A DNA stretch of 64,000 nt from Gammaproteobacteria bacterium (GCA_023475025.1 JAMCWB010000005.1:62001-126000), one strand, 5' to 3'; counted from the stretch's first letter, positions 41,643-53,310 are shown. Notes: generated by a model from the sequence alone, not told the origin. Translations and numbers: made by a program.

Positions 41643-42673
41643 ACCTGCGTCATCAGGTATCCCTGCGCGCCTGCAACAGTCTGGCGATTGATGAACTGGC
41701 CGAGCACTGGGTCGAAGTAGACTCCGTCCCCCAATTGCAGGCTGCTCTGGCGTTGGCGGCGCAGAATAACTGGCCGGTTACCTTGCTCGGCGGTGGTAGC
41801 AACCTGTTGATCTGTGGTCCGGTTTCCGGTTTGGTTATCAGGCTGTCACTGCGCGGCCGGCGCGTGCTGCAGCGCACCCCGAGCGAGGTATTGATTGAAG
41901 CCGAAGCCGGGGAGAACTGGCATCAGCTGGTCAATTGGACCCTGGACCTGGGGCTGGCCGGGCTGGAAAACCTGTCACTGATCCCGGGTACCCTGGGCGC
42001 AGCGCCGGTACAGAATATCGGTGCCTACGGTGTCGAGCTGGAGCAATGCCTGCACAGTCTGGATGCCTATGATCGTACTCAGGGCAAGGTGGTCACTTTG
42101 CAGGCCGCCGAGTGCCAGTTTGCCTACCGCGATAGTCTGTTCAAGCGCAGTCCAGGGCGCTATGTGATTCTGCGTGTGCGCTTGCGCCTGTGGCCTCAGC
42201 GTCTAGCGCCGGTTCAGGTTGACTATGCCCCTCTGGCCCGAGCCTGGGCAGCCACCGGCTTGAATCAGCCGGATGCGCGAGTGGTCAGTGAGCTGGTATG
42301 CCAGATCCGCCGCAGCCGCTTGCCGGACCCCGCCGTGCTGCCCAATGCGGGCAGCTTTTTTCATAACCCCATTGTTGATCGTACCCAGGCCGCGGCGCTT
42401 CAGGCGCAGTACCCGGATTTGCCGTGCTACCCGCAAGCGGATGGAAGGGTCAAGCTGGCTGCCGGCTGGTTGATTGATCAGGCCGGCTGGAAGGGCCATC
42501 GGGATGGCCCGGTGGGGGTGCATGCCGAGCAAGCACTGGTACTGGTCAATCATGGTGGCGCCAAAGGGCAGGATATCCTGCGGCTGGCAGGCCAGATTCA
42601 GGCTGATATCCTGCAGCGCTATGGCCTGAGATTACAGATAGAGCCACAGCAGGTCGGTACTGTACAGGGCTGA
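41636..42673 (+). CDS. murB: UDP-N-acetylenolpyruvoylglucosamine reductase
   Basis: A 345-residue FAD enzyme of peptidoglycan precursor synthesis, type I. LLGGGSNLLICG binds FAD, IPGTLGAAPVQNIGAYGVE is the substrate loop, and CQIRRSRLPDPAVLPNAGSFFHNP carries the catalytic Ser. The C-terminus has the Glu-bearing HAEQALVLVNHG. It overlaps the phosphatase gene by 7 bases and abuts the convergent LysR gene with no gap. Confidence 0.96.
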   Translation: MLNLRHQVSLRACNSLAIDELAEHWVEVDSVPQLQAALALAAQNNWPVTLLGGGSNLLICGPVSGLVIRLSLRGRRVLQRTPSEVLIEAEAGENWHQLVNWTLDLGLAGLENLSLIPGTLGAAPVQNIGAYGVELEQCLHSLDAYDRTQGKVVTLQAAECQFAYRDSLFKRSPGRYVILRVRLRLWPQRLAPVQVDYAPLARAWAATGLNQPDARVVSELVCQIRRSRLPDPAVLPNAGSFFHNPIVDRTQAAALQAQYPDLPCYPQADGRVKLAAGWLIDQAGWKGHRDGPVGVHAEQALVLVNHGGAKGQDILRLAGQIQADILQRYGLRLQIEPQQVGTVQG

Positions 42674-43564
42674 TCAGGTCTTGCTGGAATGTTGCACAAT
42701 CAGTTGCGCAAGGATTTCGGTCGCAGGACCAGCAGGCTTGTCCTTGTTCAGATAGAGGTATAGCGGATGCGCACGCGTCGCGCCCTGCTGCAAGGGCAGG
42801 GGTTTGAGTCGACCATCGACCATAAACTGGCGTATCTCGTGCACCGGTAGCCAGGCAAAGCCCAGGCCGCTGGCTACCAGTTCAGCGGCCGTGCCCAGGC
42901 TGGCTACCGTCCAGCGTTGTTCGGCGCCCAGCCAGCCGCTGTCACGCGGTTTGCGCTCACCGGAGTCACGGATCACTACTTGCAGCTGGGTGCGCAGATC
43001 CTCATGGGTCAGTGGTCGACCGAGCTGATGCAGTGCCTGCCCTGGATGCGCCACGGCAATAAACTCGACGGCGTCCAGCTGGGTAGCCAGGTAACCGGGA
43101 ATGTTGATGCCGGCAATGGCCAGATCGGCATCACCAGTCAACAGGCAATCCTCCACGCCGGACAGCACTTCTTCACGTAATTGCACCCGGCAGCCCTGGC
43201 TCAAAGGCATAAAGGCCATCAGGGCGCGTGCCAGACGCTCGGTTGGATAAGCGGCGTCGACAACCAGGTGCACCTCGGCCTCCCAGCCCTGTTCCAGGTT
43301 GTGCGCCAGCAATTCGAGTTGCGACGCCTGCTCGGTCAGCTGACGCGAGCGATGCACCAGCACGGCGCCGGCTTCAGTCAAGACCGCCTTGCGTCCTTCA
43401 ATGGTCAGCAGCGGTACGCCCAGCTGTTCCTGCAGCCGGGACAAGGTGTAGCTGACTGATGATTGCGAGCGATGCAACGCCTCGGCAGCCTGGGCAAAGC
43501 CACCGTGATCGACGACGGCCTGCAGCGCGCGCCATTGTTCAAGGGATACCCGTGGCGCTTTCAT
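42674..43564 (-). CDS. LysR-family transcriptional regulator
   Basis: A 296-residue LysR regulator. The winged helix is at the N-terminus (LEQWRALQAVVDHGGFAQAAEALHRSQSSVSYTLSRLQEQLGVPLL), followed by an effector domain. The target and ligand are unknown. It lies tail to tail with murB, so it probably has its own promoter upstream of 43564. LysR regulators often control a divergent gene, but the upstream neighbour here is only a tRNA and the aminotransferase gene. Confidence 0.93.
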   Translation of the reverse strand: MKAPRVSLEQWRALQAVVDHGGFAQAAEALHRSQSSVSYTLSRLQEQLGVPLLTIEGRKAVLTEAGAVLVHRSRQLTEQASQLELLAHNLEQGWEAEVHLVVDAAYPTERLARALMAFMPLSQGCRVQLREEVLSGVEDCLLTGDADLAIAGINIPGYLATQLDAVEFIAVAHPGQALHQLGRPLTHEDLRTQLQVVIRDSGERKPRDSGWLGAEQRWTVASLGTAAELVASGLGFAWLPVHEIRQFMVDGRLKPLPLQQGATRAHPLYLYLNKDKPAGPATEILAQLIVQHSSKT

Positions 43565-43620
43565 CGGTTACGCTGGCCCTGAGAAGTGTGGGTTGTCATC
43601 ATGCCAGCAGAATAAAACAG

Positions 43621-43688
43621 CGCGACATGCATGGACAGACCTCTTGCTGCTTTAAATGAGGTCTGACCCTATAGTAAGTTTTGTCGCG
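43621..43688. repeat. Nested inverted repeats near tRNA-Asn
   Basis: An outer pair, CGCGACA (43621-43627) and TGTCGCG (43682-43688), encloses an inner pair, CAGACCTC (43636-43643) and GAGGTCTG (43658-43665). It could fold into a cruciform or a structured RNA. It lies just beyond the tRNA-Asn terminator. It might be a decayed mobile-element end, but no transposase is seen. Confidence 0.6.
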
Positions 43689-43693
43689 AGCAC

Positions 43694-43724
43694 AAAAAAG
43701 GCCATGCACGTGTGCATGGCCTTT
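43694..43724 (-). terminator. Terminator of tRNA-Asn
   Basis: The 13-base stem AAAGGCCATGCAC/GTGCATGGCCTTT is perfect and leads into a run of six T on the minus strand. It begins 6 bases after the tRNA 3' end. Confidence 0.93.
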
Positions 43725-43729
43725 GAATC

Positions 43730-43805
43730 TGGCTCCGCGACCAGGACTCGAACCTGGGACCCAATGATTAACAGTCATTTGCTCTACCAACTGAGCTATC
43801 GCGGA
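43730..43805 (-). tRNA. tRNA-Asn (anticodon GTT)
   Basis: A 76-base cloverleaf on the minus strand. It starts TCCGCGATAGCTCAG, has anticodon loop CTGTTAA, a T arm GGTTCGAGTCC and an encoded 3' CCA. The seven-base acceptor TCCGCGA/TCGCGGA is fully paired. A terminator follows. Confidence 0.97.
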
Positions 43806-43875
43806 ACGACGGAGCGTACTCTAACAAAATAATCATCCAAGTCAATAGCTTGGATGATTATCATCAGCGGGACTT

Positions 43876-45075
43876 TTACTTCAGTACCGCGGCCATGGCG
43901 TTGGCGACGGCATCGATGTTGCTGGTGTTCAGGGCGGCCACGCAGATGCGTCCGCTGCTCACTGCGTAGATGCCAAATTCATCCGCCAGGCGAGCTACCT
44001 GTTCGGCGGTCAGGCCCGAATAGGAGAACATGCCGCGTTGCTGCTGGATAAAGCTCATATCTGTCGTCACGCCCGCGGCTGCCAGTTTGGCGACCAGGCT
44101 GCTGCGCATGTCGCGGATGCGGTCGCGCATTTCACCCAGCTCCACTTCCCACTGCTGGTACAGATCCGGAGTGGTCAGTACCGCAGCGACAACCTTGGCG
44201 CCGTGGGTCGGCGGGTTGGAGTAGTTGGTGCGGATCACGCGCTTGAGCTGTGACAGCACGGGGGCGGTTTCTTCCTGGCTGGCGGTGACCATGGTCAGGG
44301 CGCCAACACGCTCGCCGTAGAGCGAGAAGGATTTGGAGAAGGAACTGGCGACCAGAAAGGCCAGACCAGATTCGGCGAACAGGCGCACTGCAGCGGCGTC
44401 ATCTTCCAGGTTGGAGCCGAAGCCCTGATAGGCGATATCAAGGAAGGGAACGTGGCCTTTCTGCTGGATCACGTCGATGACCTTGACCCAGTCGGCCATG
44501 GCAATATCTACCCCGGTCGGGTTGTGACAGCAGGCGTGCAGGATTACGACAGTGCCATCCGGCAGGTCACGCAGGCCCTGCAGCATACCGTCAAGGTCCA
44601 GACCGTGGGTCTTGGGGTCATAATAGGGGTAAGCGACAACGTCGTAGCCTGCCGCTTCGAAAATGGCCCGGTGGTTTTCCCAGCTCGGGTTGCTGATCGC
44701 AACCATGCGCTTGCCGGCCTGACGCTGCAGGAAGTCGGCACCCAGTTTGAGCGCGCCGGTACCACCGAGTGACTGTGCGGTGATCAGGCGGCCGGAGTCG
44801 AGCAGTGGTGAGTCGGCACCAAACAACAGGCGCTGGACGGCTGCATCATAGCTGGCCAGCCCTTCCATCGGCTGATAGGGCCGGGGAGCGTGTTCGGCAA
44901 CCCGTGCTTCTTCAGCGGCCTGGACCGCGCGCAGCAGCGGCACCTTGCCAGCTTCGTCGTAGTACACACCAACGCCGAGATTGACCTTGCCGGTGCGCTG
45001 GTCGGCAGCAAAGGCTTCATTGAGGCCAAGAATGGGATCGCGGGGGGCCATTTCAACAGGGGAGAACACGCTCAT
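43876..45075 (-). CDS. Aspartate/aromatic amino acid aminotransferase
   Basis: A 399-residue class I PLP aminotransferase. It starts MSVFSPVEMAPRDPILGLNEAF, with NLGVGVYYDEAGKVPLLRAV, the HACCHNPTGVD motif and the PLP lysine in ASSFSKSFSLYGERVGAL. The C-terminal RICVAALNTSNIDAVANAM has the Arg that binds the substrate carboxylate. The aspartate and aromatic subtypes cannot be separated by eye. It matches the enzyme next to uvrB in Pseudomonas (PA3139-like). It is divergent from uvrB across 162 bases. Confidence 0.93.
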   Translation of the reverse strand: MSVFSPVEMAPRDPILGLNEAFAADQRTGKVNLGVGVYYDEAGKVPLLRAVQAAEEARVAEHAPRPYQPMEGLASYDAAVQRLLFGADSPLLDSGRLITAQSLGGTGALKLGADFLQRQAGKRMVAISNPSWENHRAIFEAAGYDVVAYPYYDPKTHGLDLDGMLQGLRDLPDGTVVILHACCHNPTGVDIAMADWVKVIDVIQQKGHVPFLDIAYQGFGSNLEDDAAAVRLFAESGLAFLVASSFSKSFSLYGERVGALTMVTASQEETAPVLSQLKRVIRTNYSNPPTHGAKVVAAVLTTPDLYQQWEVELGEMRDRIRDMRSSLVAKLAAAGVTTDMSFIQQQRGMFSYSGLTAEQVARLADEFGIYAVSSGRICVAALNTSNIDAVANAMAAVLK

Positions 45076-45237
45076 GATAGTGGCAAACTCGATACGTTAG
45101 GTGAATGGTGGGTGTCGGGCCGTGCCTTAAGGCTACTCATTATAAACGTACTCTGTTACCGGATGCGAGCCGCTGGGGGCAGGTGTTGGCGGTCGATGTT
45201 ATGCTAGACGGCTGATTCTTTGCTGTCGGAGCCACCC

Positions 45238-47247
<2,010 letters not shown>

Positions 47248-47253
47248 GCGGAT

Positions 47254-47961
47254 TCAGACTGCGCGGGACTGCTGTAGCCTGCGCCAATGGCCGAGCCGGG
47301 TTTGCAGTTCGCCCAGGGTCTGAATGCCTTGCTGGCGCGCCTTGCTGAGCAGAATCAATAGCAGCTCAGCGGTAGCCTGCGCATCGGCGGCGGCATTGTG
47401 CCGTTCGCTGTTGTTCAGATTGAAATGGCGCAGCCAGTCGTCCAGCCCGCCGCGGCCGACCTTCACCTGCGGGCAGAGCATGGGCGCCATCTCGGCGACA
47501 TCAATAAAACTGTGCTGCAAACGATAGCCCAGATCGCGTTTCAGGCTGCGCCCGAGCATGCGTTGATCAAAGGGTGCATGGAAGGCAAACAGCACAGCGC
47601 CATCGACAAACGTCAGAAAATCCAGCAAGGCATCGGCTGCGGCGCAGCCCTGGGCGATCTCGCTGGGGGCCAGCCCATGCAACAGGACGGCTTCAGTCAC
47701 CTTGTGGCCAGGGCGGAACAGCGTACGTTCAAATTGCTGGCCCATGTCGATGGCAGACTGTTCGATAGCGACAGCGCCGATTGACAGCACCTCGTCACGG
47801 TAAAGATTCAGGCCGCTGGTTTCCAGATCCAGTACCACCAGGCGGCTGTCCCCGAGCAATGCCTGGTCTGCCAGCGGCGGTAGCGGCAGTTGCTCACGTT
47901 GTTGCCGTTGACGAGTGCTCAGCAAAGGGCGGCGGCGGGGTAGCCAGGTAGGTATCTTCAC
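47254..47961 (-). CDS. DnaQ-type 3'-5' exonuclease
   Basis: A 235-residue DEDDh exonuclease. Motif I is VVLDLETSGLN, motif II is in VLFAFHAPFDQRML, and motif III is HNAAADAQATAEL with the His and Asp. It resembles the epsilon subunit of DNA polymerase III but is a stand-alone, shorter paralogue (PA3232-like). The start is GTG at 47961, overlapping the stop of the upstream gene (GTGA), so both are translated together. The stop is 6 bases from the convergent uvrB stop. Confidence 0.9.
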   Translation of the reverse strand: MKIPTWLPRRRPLLSTRQRQQREQLPLPPLADQALLGDSRLVVLDLETSGLNLYRDEVLSIGAVAIEQSAIDMGQQFERTLFRPGHKVTEAVLLHGLAPSEIAQGCAAADALLDFLTFVDGAVLFAFHAPFDQRMLGRSLKRDLGYRLQHSFIDVAEMAPMLCPQVKVGRGGLDDWLRHFNLNNSERHNAAADAQATAELLLILLSKARQQGIQTLGELQTRLGHWRRLQQSRAV

Positions 47962-49889
47962 AGGTTGTACCTCAGGGCCAGGCTGGACTGCAGGCGTTTC
48001 GCCTGGCGGAAGGATTCGCGCAGAATGCGCCGGTCCAGGTGGTTCAGGTTGTCAGGGTCTATGCGATTGCTGAAGGCTTTGCCTGCACGGTCCTGACGCT
48101 GGTGTTGCTGCATGCGGATCAACTGGATGAAGTGATAGGCCTCTTCATAGGCGGCAGCGTCCTTGCTGTCGATCACGCCCTGTTCACTGAGCAGACGAAA
48201 GCGTTCCAGCGTATTGTTTTCACGAATGCCGTTGGCCAGGCTGAGCAGTCGAGCAGCATCGACAAAGGGCGTCAGGCCCTGGGTTTTCAGGTCCAGGGTA
48301 TCTTTGTTGTCTCCGCTACGAGCAACAACAAAATCACGGAAGCGGCCAATCGGCGGACGCTGGCGTAAGGCGTTCTGCGCCAGCAAGTGCTGGAATACGC
48401 TGTTGCGTTGAATGCTCTGCATGACCTCGGTAAACAGGGCTTCGGCTGCCTGCTCATTACCCCAGACCACGCGGAAATCAAAATAGATCGACGATGCCAG
48501 CAAGTTGTCTGGCGTGGCTTCGCTGATCATGCGCTGGAACCTGTCACGCCATTCGTGCTGTGACAGGCAGAGCGACGGGTTGCCGGCCATGATATTGCCC
48601 TTGCACAGGGTAAAGCCGCATTCCGCCAGCGCCTGATTGATCCTCTGTGCCAGTGGCAGCAGTTGCTCGCGTATGTTCTTTGCGTCATCGGAACAGCTGG
48701 CATGGAACAGGATGCCGTTGTCCTGATCGGTATGCAGGGTCTGCTCGCGGCGACCTTCGCTGCCGAAGCAGAGCCATGAGAAGTCTATGTTTTGCACGCC
48801 GGTTTCTTGTTGGCATAGCTCGATTACCCGGCACACGGTGTGATCGTTGAGCAGGGTAATGATGTGGGTAATCTGGGTGCTGGAAGCGCCATGCGCCAGC
48901 ATGTTGTCAACCAGATGGCGGATGTCACTGCGCAGCGCCGCCAGCGTGCTTATCTTGCCGGCCTGGCGGATGGTACGGGCCAGATGCACCAGGTCTACCC
49001 GCTGCAGCGAGAACAGATCCCGCTCGGATACCATGCCACGCAGCTTGCCCTGGTCGACCACACAGATATGGGCGATGTGGTGGGTCGTCATGGCAATGGC
49101 CGCGTCAAAGGCGCTATGGCTGCTACTGAGATGGAAAGGATTGGCGGTCATGGCCTCGGCAATAGGGGTCGCAACCTTGATCTGGTCGTCCGCGACGACC
49201 CGACGCAGGTCGCGCAGGGTAAAAATGCCCGCCAGTCGCTCACCCTGCATGACGGCAATACTGCCAACGCTGTGCTCATGCATGCGCCGCACCGCCTGAT
49301 TGATCGGCAATTCCGGTGTGCAGGTTACCGGTTGACGCATGATCAGCTCACCCAGGCGGGTGTCCAGTGAATACTGGGCGCCGAGATTTTCCGCGGCCTG
49401 AAGTTGTGCTTGCTGGTTGACCTGATCAAGCAGGCTGCTGACACCGCGCAAGGCATAGTCACGAAAGGGCGGCGAGAGCGAGAACAGCCGGACAAAGTGC
49501 TCTTTCGGCAGGCACAGGCAAAAAGTGTCTTCACCAGCCATATGGGCTGTGCGGGTCGCCCGCTCACCAATCAGTGCGGCCAGCGGAAAGCATTCACCAA
49601 CACTGATCTCGAAGGTGGTATCCGGTTCGGTCTGGCCGCTCAACAGGCGCTGACCGCTGATCAGACCCTGCTTGACGATATAGAACTGATCCACGGGGCC
49701 ATCGCTGGGCTGGATAATGCAGTCGCCTTCAGCATAGAAGCGCAGCTGGCAATGCTCCACCATAAAGGCCAGGTGATTAGCCTCCATCTGGTTGAAGGGC
49801 GGGTAATTGAGCAAAAAGCTCATGGTGCCGTGCACATTCTGTTGCACAGCGGTTTTTCCCGCCTGACGGTAAAGGTCGTTTTTGCTCAT
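47958..49889 (-). CDS. cNMP-binding/CBS/DUF294 nucleotidyltransferase-like protein
   Basis: A 643-residue soluble protein with four parts. A cyclic-nucleotide-binding-like domain comes first (FYAEGDCIIQPSDGPVDQFYIVKQGLISG, about 50-140). A tandem CBS pair follows (LPINQAVRRMHEHSVGSIAVMQG to MVSERDLFSL, about 195-310). Next is a nucleotidyltransferase domain (CFGSEGRREQTLHTDQDNG, about 375-395, keeping GS...R and DxD), and last a DUF294 C-terminal domain. The same architecture occurs next to acetate uptake genes in Pseudomonas (PA3233-like). It resembles GlnD/PII-uridylyltransferase-like regulators, but the target is unknown. Confidence 0.88.
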   Translation of the reverse strand: MSKNDLYRQAGKTAVQQNVHGTMSFLLNYPPFNQMEANHLAFMVEHCQLRFYAEGDCIIQPSDGPVDQFYIVKQGLISGQRLLSGQTEPDTTFEISVGECFPLAALIGERATRTAHMAGEDTFCLCLPKEHFVRLFSLSPPFRDYALRGVSSLLDQVNQQAQLQAAENLGAQYSLDTRLGELIMRQPVTCTPELPINQAVRRMHEHSVGSIAVMQGERLAGIFTLRDLRRVVADDQIKVATPIAEAMTANPFHLSSSHSAFDAAIAMTTHHIAHICVVDQGKLRGMVSERDLFSLQRVDLVHLARTIRQAGKISTLAALRSDIRHLVDNMLAHGASSTQITHIITLLNDHTVCRVIELCQQETGVQNIDFSWLCFGSEGRREQTLHTDQDNGILFHASCSDDAKNIREQLLPLAQRINQALAECGFTLCKGNIMAGNPSLCLSQHEWRDRFQRMISEATPDNLLASSIYFDFRVVWGNEQAAEALFTEVMQSIQRNSVFQHLLAQNALRQRPPIGRFRDFVVARSGDNKDTLDLKTQGLTPFVDAARLLSLANGIRENNTLERFRLLSEQGVIDSKDAAAYEEAYHFIQLIRMQQHQRQDRAGKAFSNRIDPDNLNHLDRRILRESFRQAKRLQSSLALRYNL

Positions 49890-50102
49890 TGTTATTACCT
49901 ATTTATCCGTATGCAGAGTATGCGCGCTAGCCTGGCCCTGAGTCATTCGACCTTGGTCTAGGTGGCTGCTGAAAAGCGGTAAACAATTAAGCAACAGGTT
50001 GTTTTTTAATTCCCCTCCCAGATGGCATTTGCTATCGTTCGAGGTGATAAGCAAGTAAACGAAAAGCGCTGTTCTGGCGTCATGTTAGTGTCGTTTGCCG
50101 TG

Positions 50103-50124
50103 GCGGTTTTCTGCCGAAAACCGC
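50103..50124 (+). promoter_or_regulatory. Perfect hairpin in gacA leader
   Basis: GCGGTTTTC-TGCC-GAAAACCGC forms a perfect nine-base stem with a four-base loop, 27 bases upstream of the gacA start. It has no T-tract after it, so it is unlikely to be a terminator. It may affect mRNA stability, or bind a regulator as DNA. Confidence 0.6.
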
Positions 50125-50151
50125 TCACTGATTGGCACAAGGGGTCCTGAA

Positions 50152-50790
50152 TTGATCAAGGTATTGGTGGTTGATGACCACGACCTGGTGCGCACCGGTA
50201 TCAGCCGAATGTTGACCGATGTCCCCGATCTGGATGTGGTGGGCGAGGCCGATAATGGTGAGACCGCCATTACCCTGGCCCGCAAACTGCAGCCGGATGT
50301 GGTGTTGATGGATGTCCGCATGCCGGGCATCGGCGGTCTGGAAGCCACACGCAAACTGATCCAGCATGATCGCAATCTCAAGGTGATCGCGGTCACTGTC
50401 TGTCATGAAGAACCCTTTCCGACTCGCTTGATGCAGGCGGGCGCATCCGGCTATCTGACCAAGGGCGCGGGGCTGGAAGAAATGCTCATGGCTATCCGTC
50501 AGGTCAACGCCGGGCAACGCTATATCAGCCCGGATATTGCTCAGCTGCTTGCATTGAAAGCCTTTGGCAGTAACGCGGAAACGCCCTTTGATCAACTATC
50601 GGAACGGGAAATCCAGATTGCCTTGATGATCGTCAGTTGCGAGAAAGTGCAGAGCATTTCCGACAAGCTGTGCCTGAGTCCGAAAACCGTGAACACCTAC
50701 CGTTACCGCATTTTCGACAAGCTCGGTATAACCAGCGATGTCGAGTTGACCTTGCTGGCGGTGCGCCACGGTATGATCGAAGCCCGGTGA
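50152..50790 (+). CDS. gacA: Response regulator GacA
   Basis: A 212-residue response regulator of the FixJ/NarL class. The receiver domain has acidic pocket D8 D9, phospho-acceptor D54 (VVLMDVRMPG) and the K in GYLTKGAG. The LuxR helix-turn-helix is LSEREIQIALMIVSCEKVQSISDKLCLSPKTVNTYRYRIFDKLGI. GacA is activated by GacS and drives small RNAs of the Rsm pathway. The start is TTG at 50152, with AAGGGG 7 bases upstream, giving MIKVLVVDDHD. The TTG start is also known for other Pseudomonas gacA genes. uvrC follows after 3 bases. Confidence 0.95.
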   Translation: MIKVLVVDDHDLVRTGISRMLTDVPDLDVVGEADNGETAITLARKLQPDVVLMDVRMPGIGGLEATRKLIQHDRNLKVIAVTVCHEEPFPTRLMQAGASGYLTKGAGLEEMLMAIRQVNAGQRYISPDIAQLLALKAFGSNAETPFDQLSEREIQIALMIVSCEKVQSISDKLCLSPKTVNTYRYRIFDKLGITSDVELTLLAVRHGMIEAR

Positions 50791-50793
50791 AGT

Positions 50794-52623
50794 ATGCCTG
50801 CTGACACCTTTGATGCGGGTGCCTTTCTGGCCTCGGCGACCAGCAAGCCAGGCGTTTACCGCATGTACGCGGAAGATGGCCAGATACTGTACGTCGGCAA
50901 GGCAAAAAACCTTAAAAAACGCCTGTCCAGTTATTTCCGCAAGACCGGGCTGAGCCCGAAAACCGCCGCCCTGGTGGCGCGCATTCGCCAGGTCGACACC
51001 ACCATCACGGCCAATGAAACCGAAGCCTTGCTGCTGGAACAGAGCCTGATCAAGTCAGAGCGCCCGCCTTACAACATTCTGCTGCGTGACGATAAATCCT
51101 ATCCCTATGTATTTCTCTCCAGCCAGGACACCTATCCAAGGCTGGGGTTGCACCGCGGCACCAAGCGGATAAAAGGACGCTACTTCGGGCCATATCCCAG
51201 CGCAGGGGCCATTCGCGAGAGCCTTGGCCTGCTGCAGAAGGCCTTTCAGGTGCGTCAGTGCGAAGACAGCTACTTTCGCAATCGCACGCGCCCCTGCCTG
51301 CAATACCAGATCAAGCGTTGCAAGGGGCCCTGTGTTGGCCTGGTCGATGAGCAGGAATATGCCGAGGATGTCCGCCATTCGGTGATGTTCCTCGAAGGGC
51401 GCAGCAATGCCTTGAATGCAGAGCTGAGCGATGCCATGGACAAGGCCGCCGCCGCGCTGGACTTTGAGCGGGCCGCTGAGCTGCGTGACCAGATAGCCCT
51501 GCTGCGCCGGGTTCAGGATCAGCAGGCCATAGATACTGAACAAGGCAACGTCGATGTGCTGGCCGCGGCGGTGATGCCTGGCGGAGCCTGTGTGCACGTG
51601 GTCATGGTGCGCCAGGGCAGGGTATTGGGCACGCGCAACCATTTCCCCCGGGTACCTATCGAACAAAGCCCGGGGCAAGTACTGGCGGCCTTTCTGCCGC
51701 AGTATTATCTGGGTGCCAGTGATCGCGAGGTGCCGGGGCAAATCATTGTCAATGCACTGGATGACGATATGTCGGTGGTGGCCGAGGCGCTGGCAACGGC
51801 GCGTGGCTACAACGTGAGCATCAGTCACCGGGTGCGTGGTACCCGTGCACGCTGGCAACAGATGGCGGCGAACAACGCCGAGCAGGCCCTGGCCGGGCAA
51901 CTGGCCAACAAGCAGCACGTCCAGCAGCGTTTTGTTGCTTTGCAGGAAGCGCTGGGGCTGGAAGAGTTACCTGCCCGGCTTGAGTGCTATGACATCAGTC
52001 ATTCCAGTGGTGAAGCTACCGTTGCTTCCTGTGTGGTCTTTGGTCCAGAAGGGCCGCTGAAAAGTGACTACCGTCGCTTCAATATTGAAGGTGTGACCGC
52101 CGGGGATGACTATGCGGCCATGCGCCAGGCCCTGATGCGCCGCTTTCAGCGCATTCAGGACGGCGAAGGCAAATTGCCGGACGTACTTGTGGTAGATGGC
52201 GGCAAGGGCCAGATGGGCATGGCCAAAGAGGTACTGCAAGAACTGGCCATCCACGACCTGACCTTGCTCGGGGTAGCCAAGGGCGTCACCCGCAAGGCAG
52301 GAATGGAAACCCTGTTCCTCAACAGTATCGACAATGAGCTACGCCTGCCGGAGCATTCACCCGCGCTACACCTGATCCAGCATATCCGCGATGAAGCACA
52401 CCGTTTTGCCATCACCGGACATCGCCAACGACGGGGTAAGGCACGTAACCAGTCGCCCCTGGAAGGCATCACTGGCGTTGGCCCGAAGCGTCGGCGCGAA
52501 CTGCTCAAGCATTTTGGTGGCCTGCAGGAACTCAGTCGAGCCAGCAGTGAAGAAATCGCCAAGTCACCCGGTATCAGCAAGTCGTTGGCAGACAAGATCT
52601 ACGCTGCTCTGCACAGCGCTTGA
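50794..52623 (+). CDS. uvrC: UvrABC system protein C
   Basis: A 609-residue dual nuclease for excision repair. The GIY-YIG domain is at the N-terminus ([33 protein letters not shown]). A UVR domain is near residue 205-240, an RNase-H-like 5' nuclease domain includes [20 protein letters not shown], and a C-terminal helix-hairpin-helix follows ([18 protein letters not shown]). The gacA-uvrC pairing is conserved in gamma-proteobacteria. Confidence 0.98.
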   Translation: MPADTFDAGAFLASATSKPGVYRMYAEDGQILYVGKAKNLKKRLSSYFRKTGLSPKTAALVARIRQVDTTITANETEALLLEQSLIKSERPPYNILLRDDKSYPYVFLSSQDTYPRLGLHRGTKRIKGRYFGPYPSAGAIRESLGLLQKAFQVRQCEDSYFRNRTRPCLQYQIKRCKGPCVGLVDEQEYAEDVRHSVMFLEGRSNALNAELSDAMDKAAAALDFERAAELRDQIALLRRVQDQQAIDTEQGNVDVLAAAVMPGGACVHVVMVRQGRVLGTRNHFPRVPIEQSPGQVLAAFLPQYYLGASDREVPGQIIVNALDDDMSVVAEALATARGYNVSISHRVRGTRARWQQMAANNAEQALAGQLANKQHVQQRFVALQEALGLEELPARLECYDISHSSGEATVASCVVFGPEGPLKSDYRRFNIEGVTAGDDYAAMRQALMRRFQRIQDGEGKLPDVLVVDGGKGQMGMAKEVLQELAIHDLTLLGVAKGVTRKAGMETLFLNSIDNELRLPEHSPALHLIQHIRDEAHRFAITGHRQRRGKARNQSPLEGITGVGPKRRRELLKHFGGLQELSRASSEEIAKSPGISKSLADKIYAALHSA

Positions 52624-52710
52624 GCTAATTACTCGGCTGCCCTGTGCAAGCGCCATTGCATTCCTTAGAATGGGCGCGAAATGTCAATTCCTCCGCGCGG
52701 TTGCCAGTCA

Positions 52711-53262
52711 ATGAACATACCCAACATCCTCACCTCCCTGAGGGTTGTGCTGATACCTGTTTTTATCCTGTTCTATTACCTGCCTTTTGGCTGGAGCTAC
52801 CTGGCCGCGGCGATTATTTTTACCGTCGCCAGCGTGACCGACTGGCTGGATGGCTATCTGGCGCGAAAACTGAACCAGAGCACGCCCTTTGGCGCCTTTC
52901 TGGACCCGGTCGCTGACAAGTTGATGGTCGTGGTAGCGCTGATTCTGCTGGTGCAGAGCCATGCCAACTTCTGGATGACCTTGCCAGCCATGGTGATCAT
53001 TGGTCGTGAAATCGTGATTTCGGCGTTGCGCGAGTGGATGGCCGAGCTGGGAGCACGCGCCCAGGTCGCGGTTTCCAACCTGGGAAAATACAAAACCACC
53101 GCGCAGATGGTGGCCCTGATCGTCTTGCTGGCCAATCCAGCGGTGTTCACCTGGTGGGTGCTGCTGGGTTACCTGTTGCTCGGGATCGCTGCGGTGTTGA
53201 CCCTTTGGTCAATGGTGCTTTATCTGCGCGCGGCCTGGCCGCATATGCGTACCGAAAAATAA
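52711..53262 (+). CDS. pgsA: CDP-diacylglycerol-glycerol-3-phosphate 3-phosphatidyltransferase
   Basis: A 183-residue membrane enzyme that makes phosphatidylglycerolphosphate. The CDP-alcohol phosphotransferase motif [27 protein letters not shown] gives the D-x2-DG-x2-AR-x8-G-x3-D-x3-D pattern at about residues 44-70. Four to five hydrophobic segments surround it. The start at 52711 ([16 protein letters not shown]) matches homologues; a longer in-frame start at 52681 is less likely. It follows uvrC and precedes the tRNA cluster as in P. aeruginosa. Confidence 0.96.
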   Translation: MNIPNILTSLRVVLIPVFILFYYLPFGWSYLAAAIIFTVASVTDWLDGYLARKLNQSTPFGAFLDPVADKLMVVVALILLVQSHANFWMTLPAMVIIGREIVISALREWMAELGARAQVAVSNLGKYKTTAQMVALIVLLANPAVFTWWVLLGYLLLGIAAVLTLWSMVLYLRAAWPHMRTEK

Positions 53263-53310
53263 CCTTGGCCCGCTCAAAAAGTGAGCAAAAACAAAAAGTT
53301 GAAAAAAGTG

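Noticed and set aside
45076-45237. LexA box upstream of uvrB
   Set aside because: No CTGT-N8-ACAG or near match was found in the region, unlike upstream of lexA.
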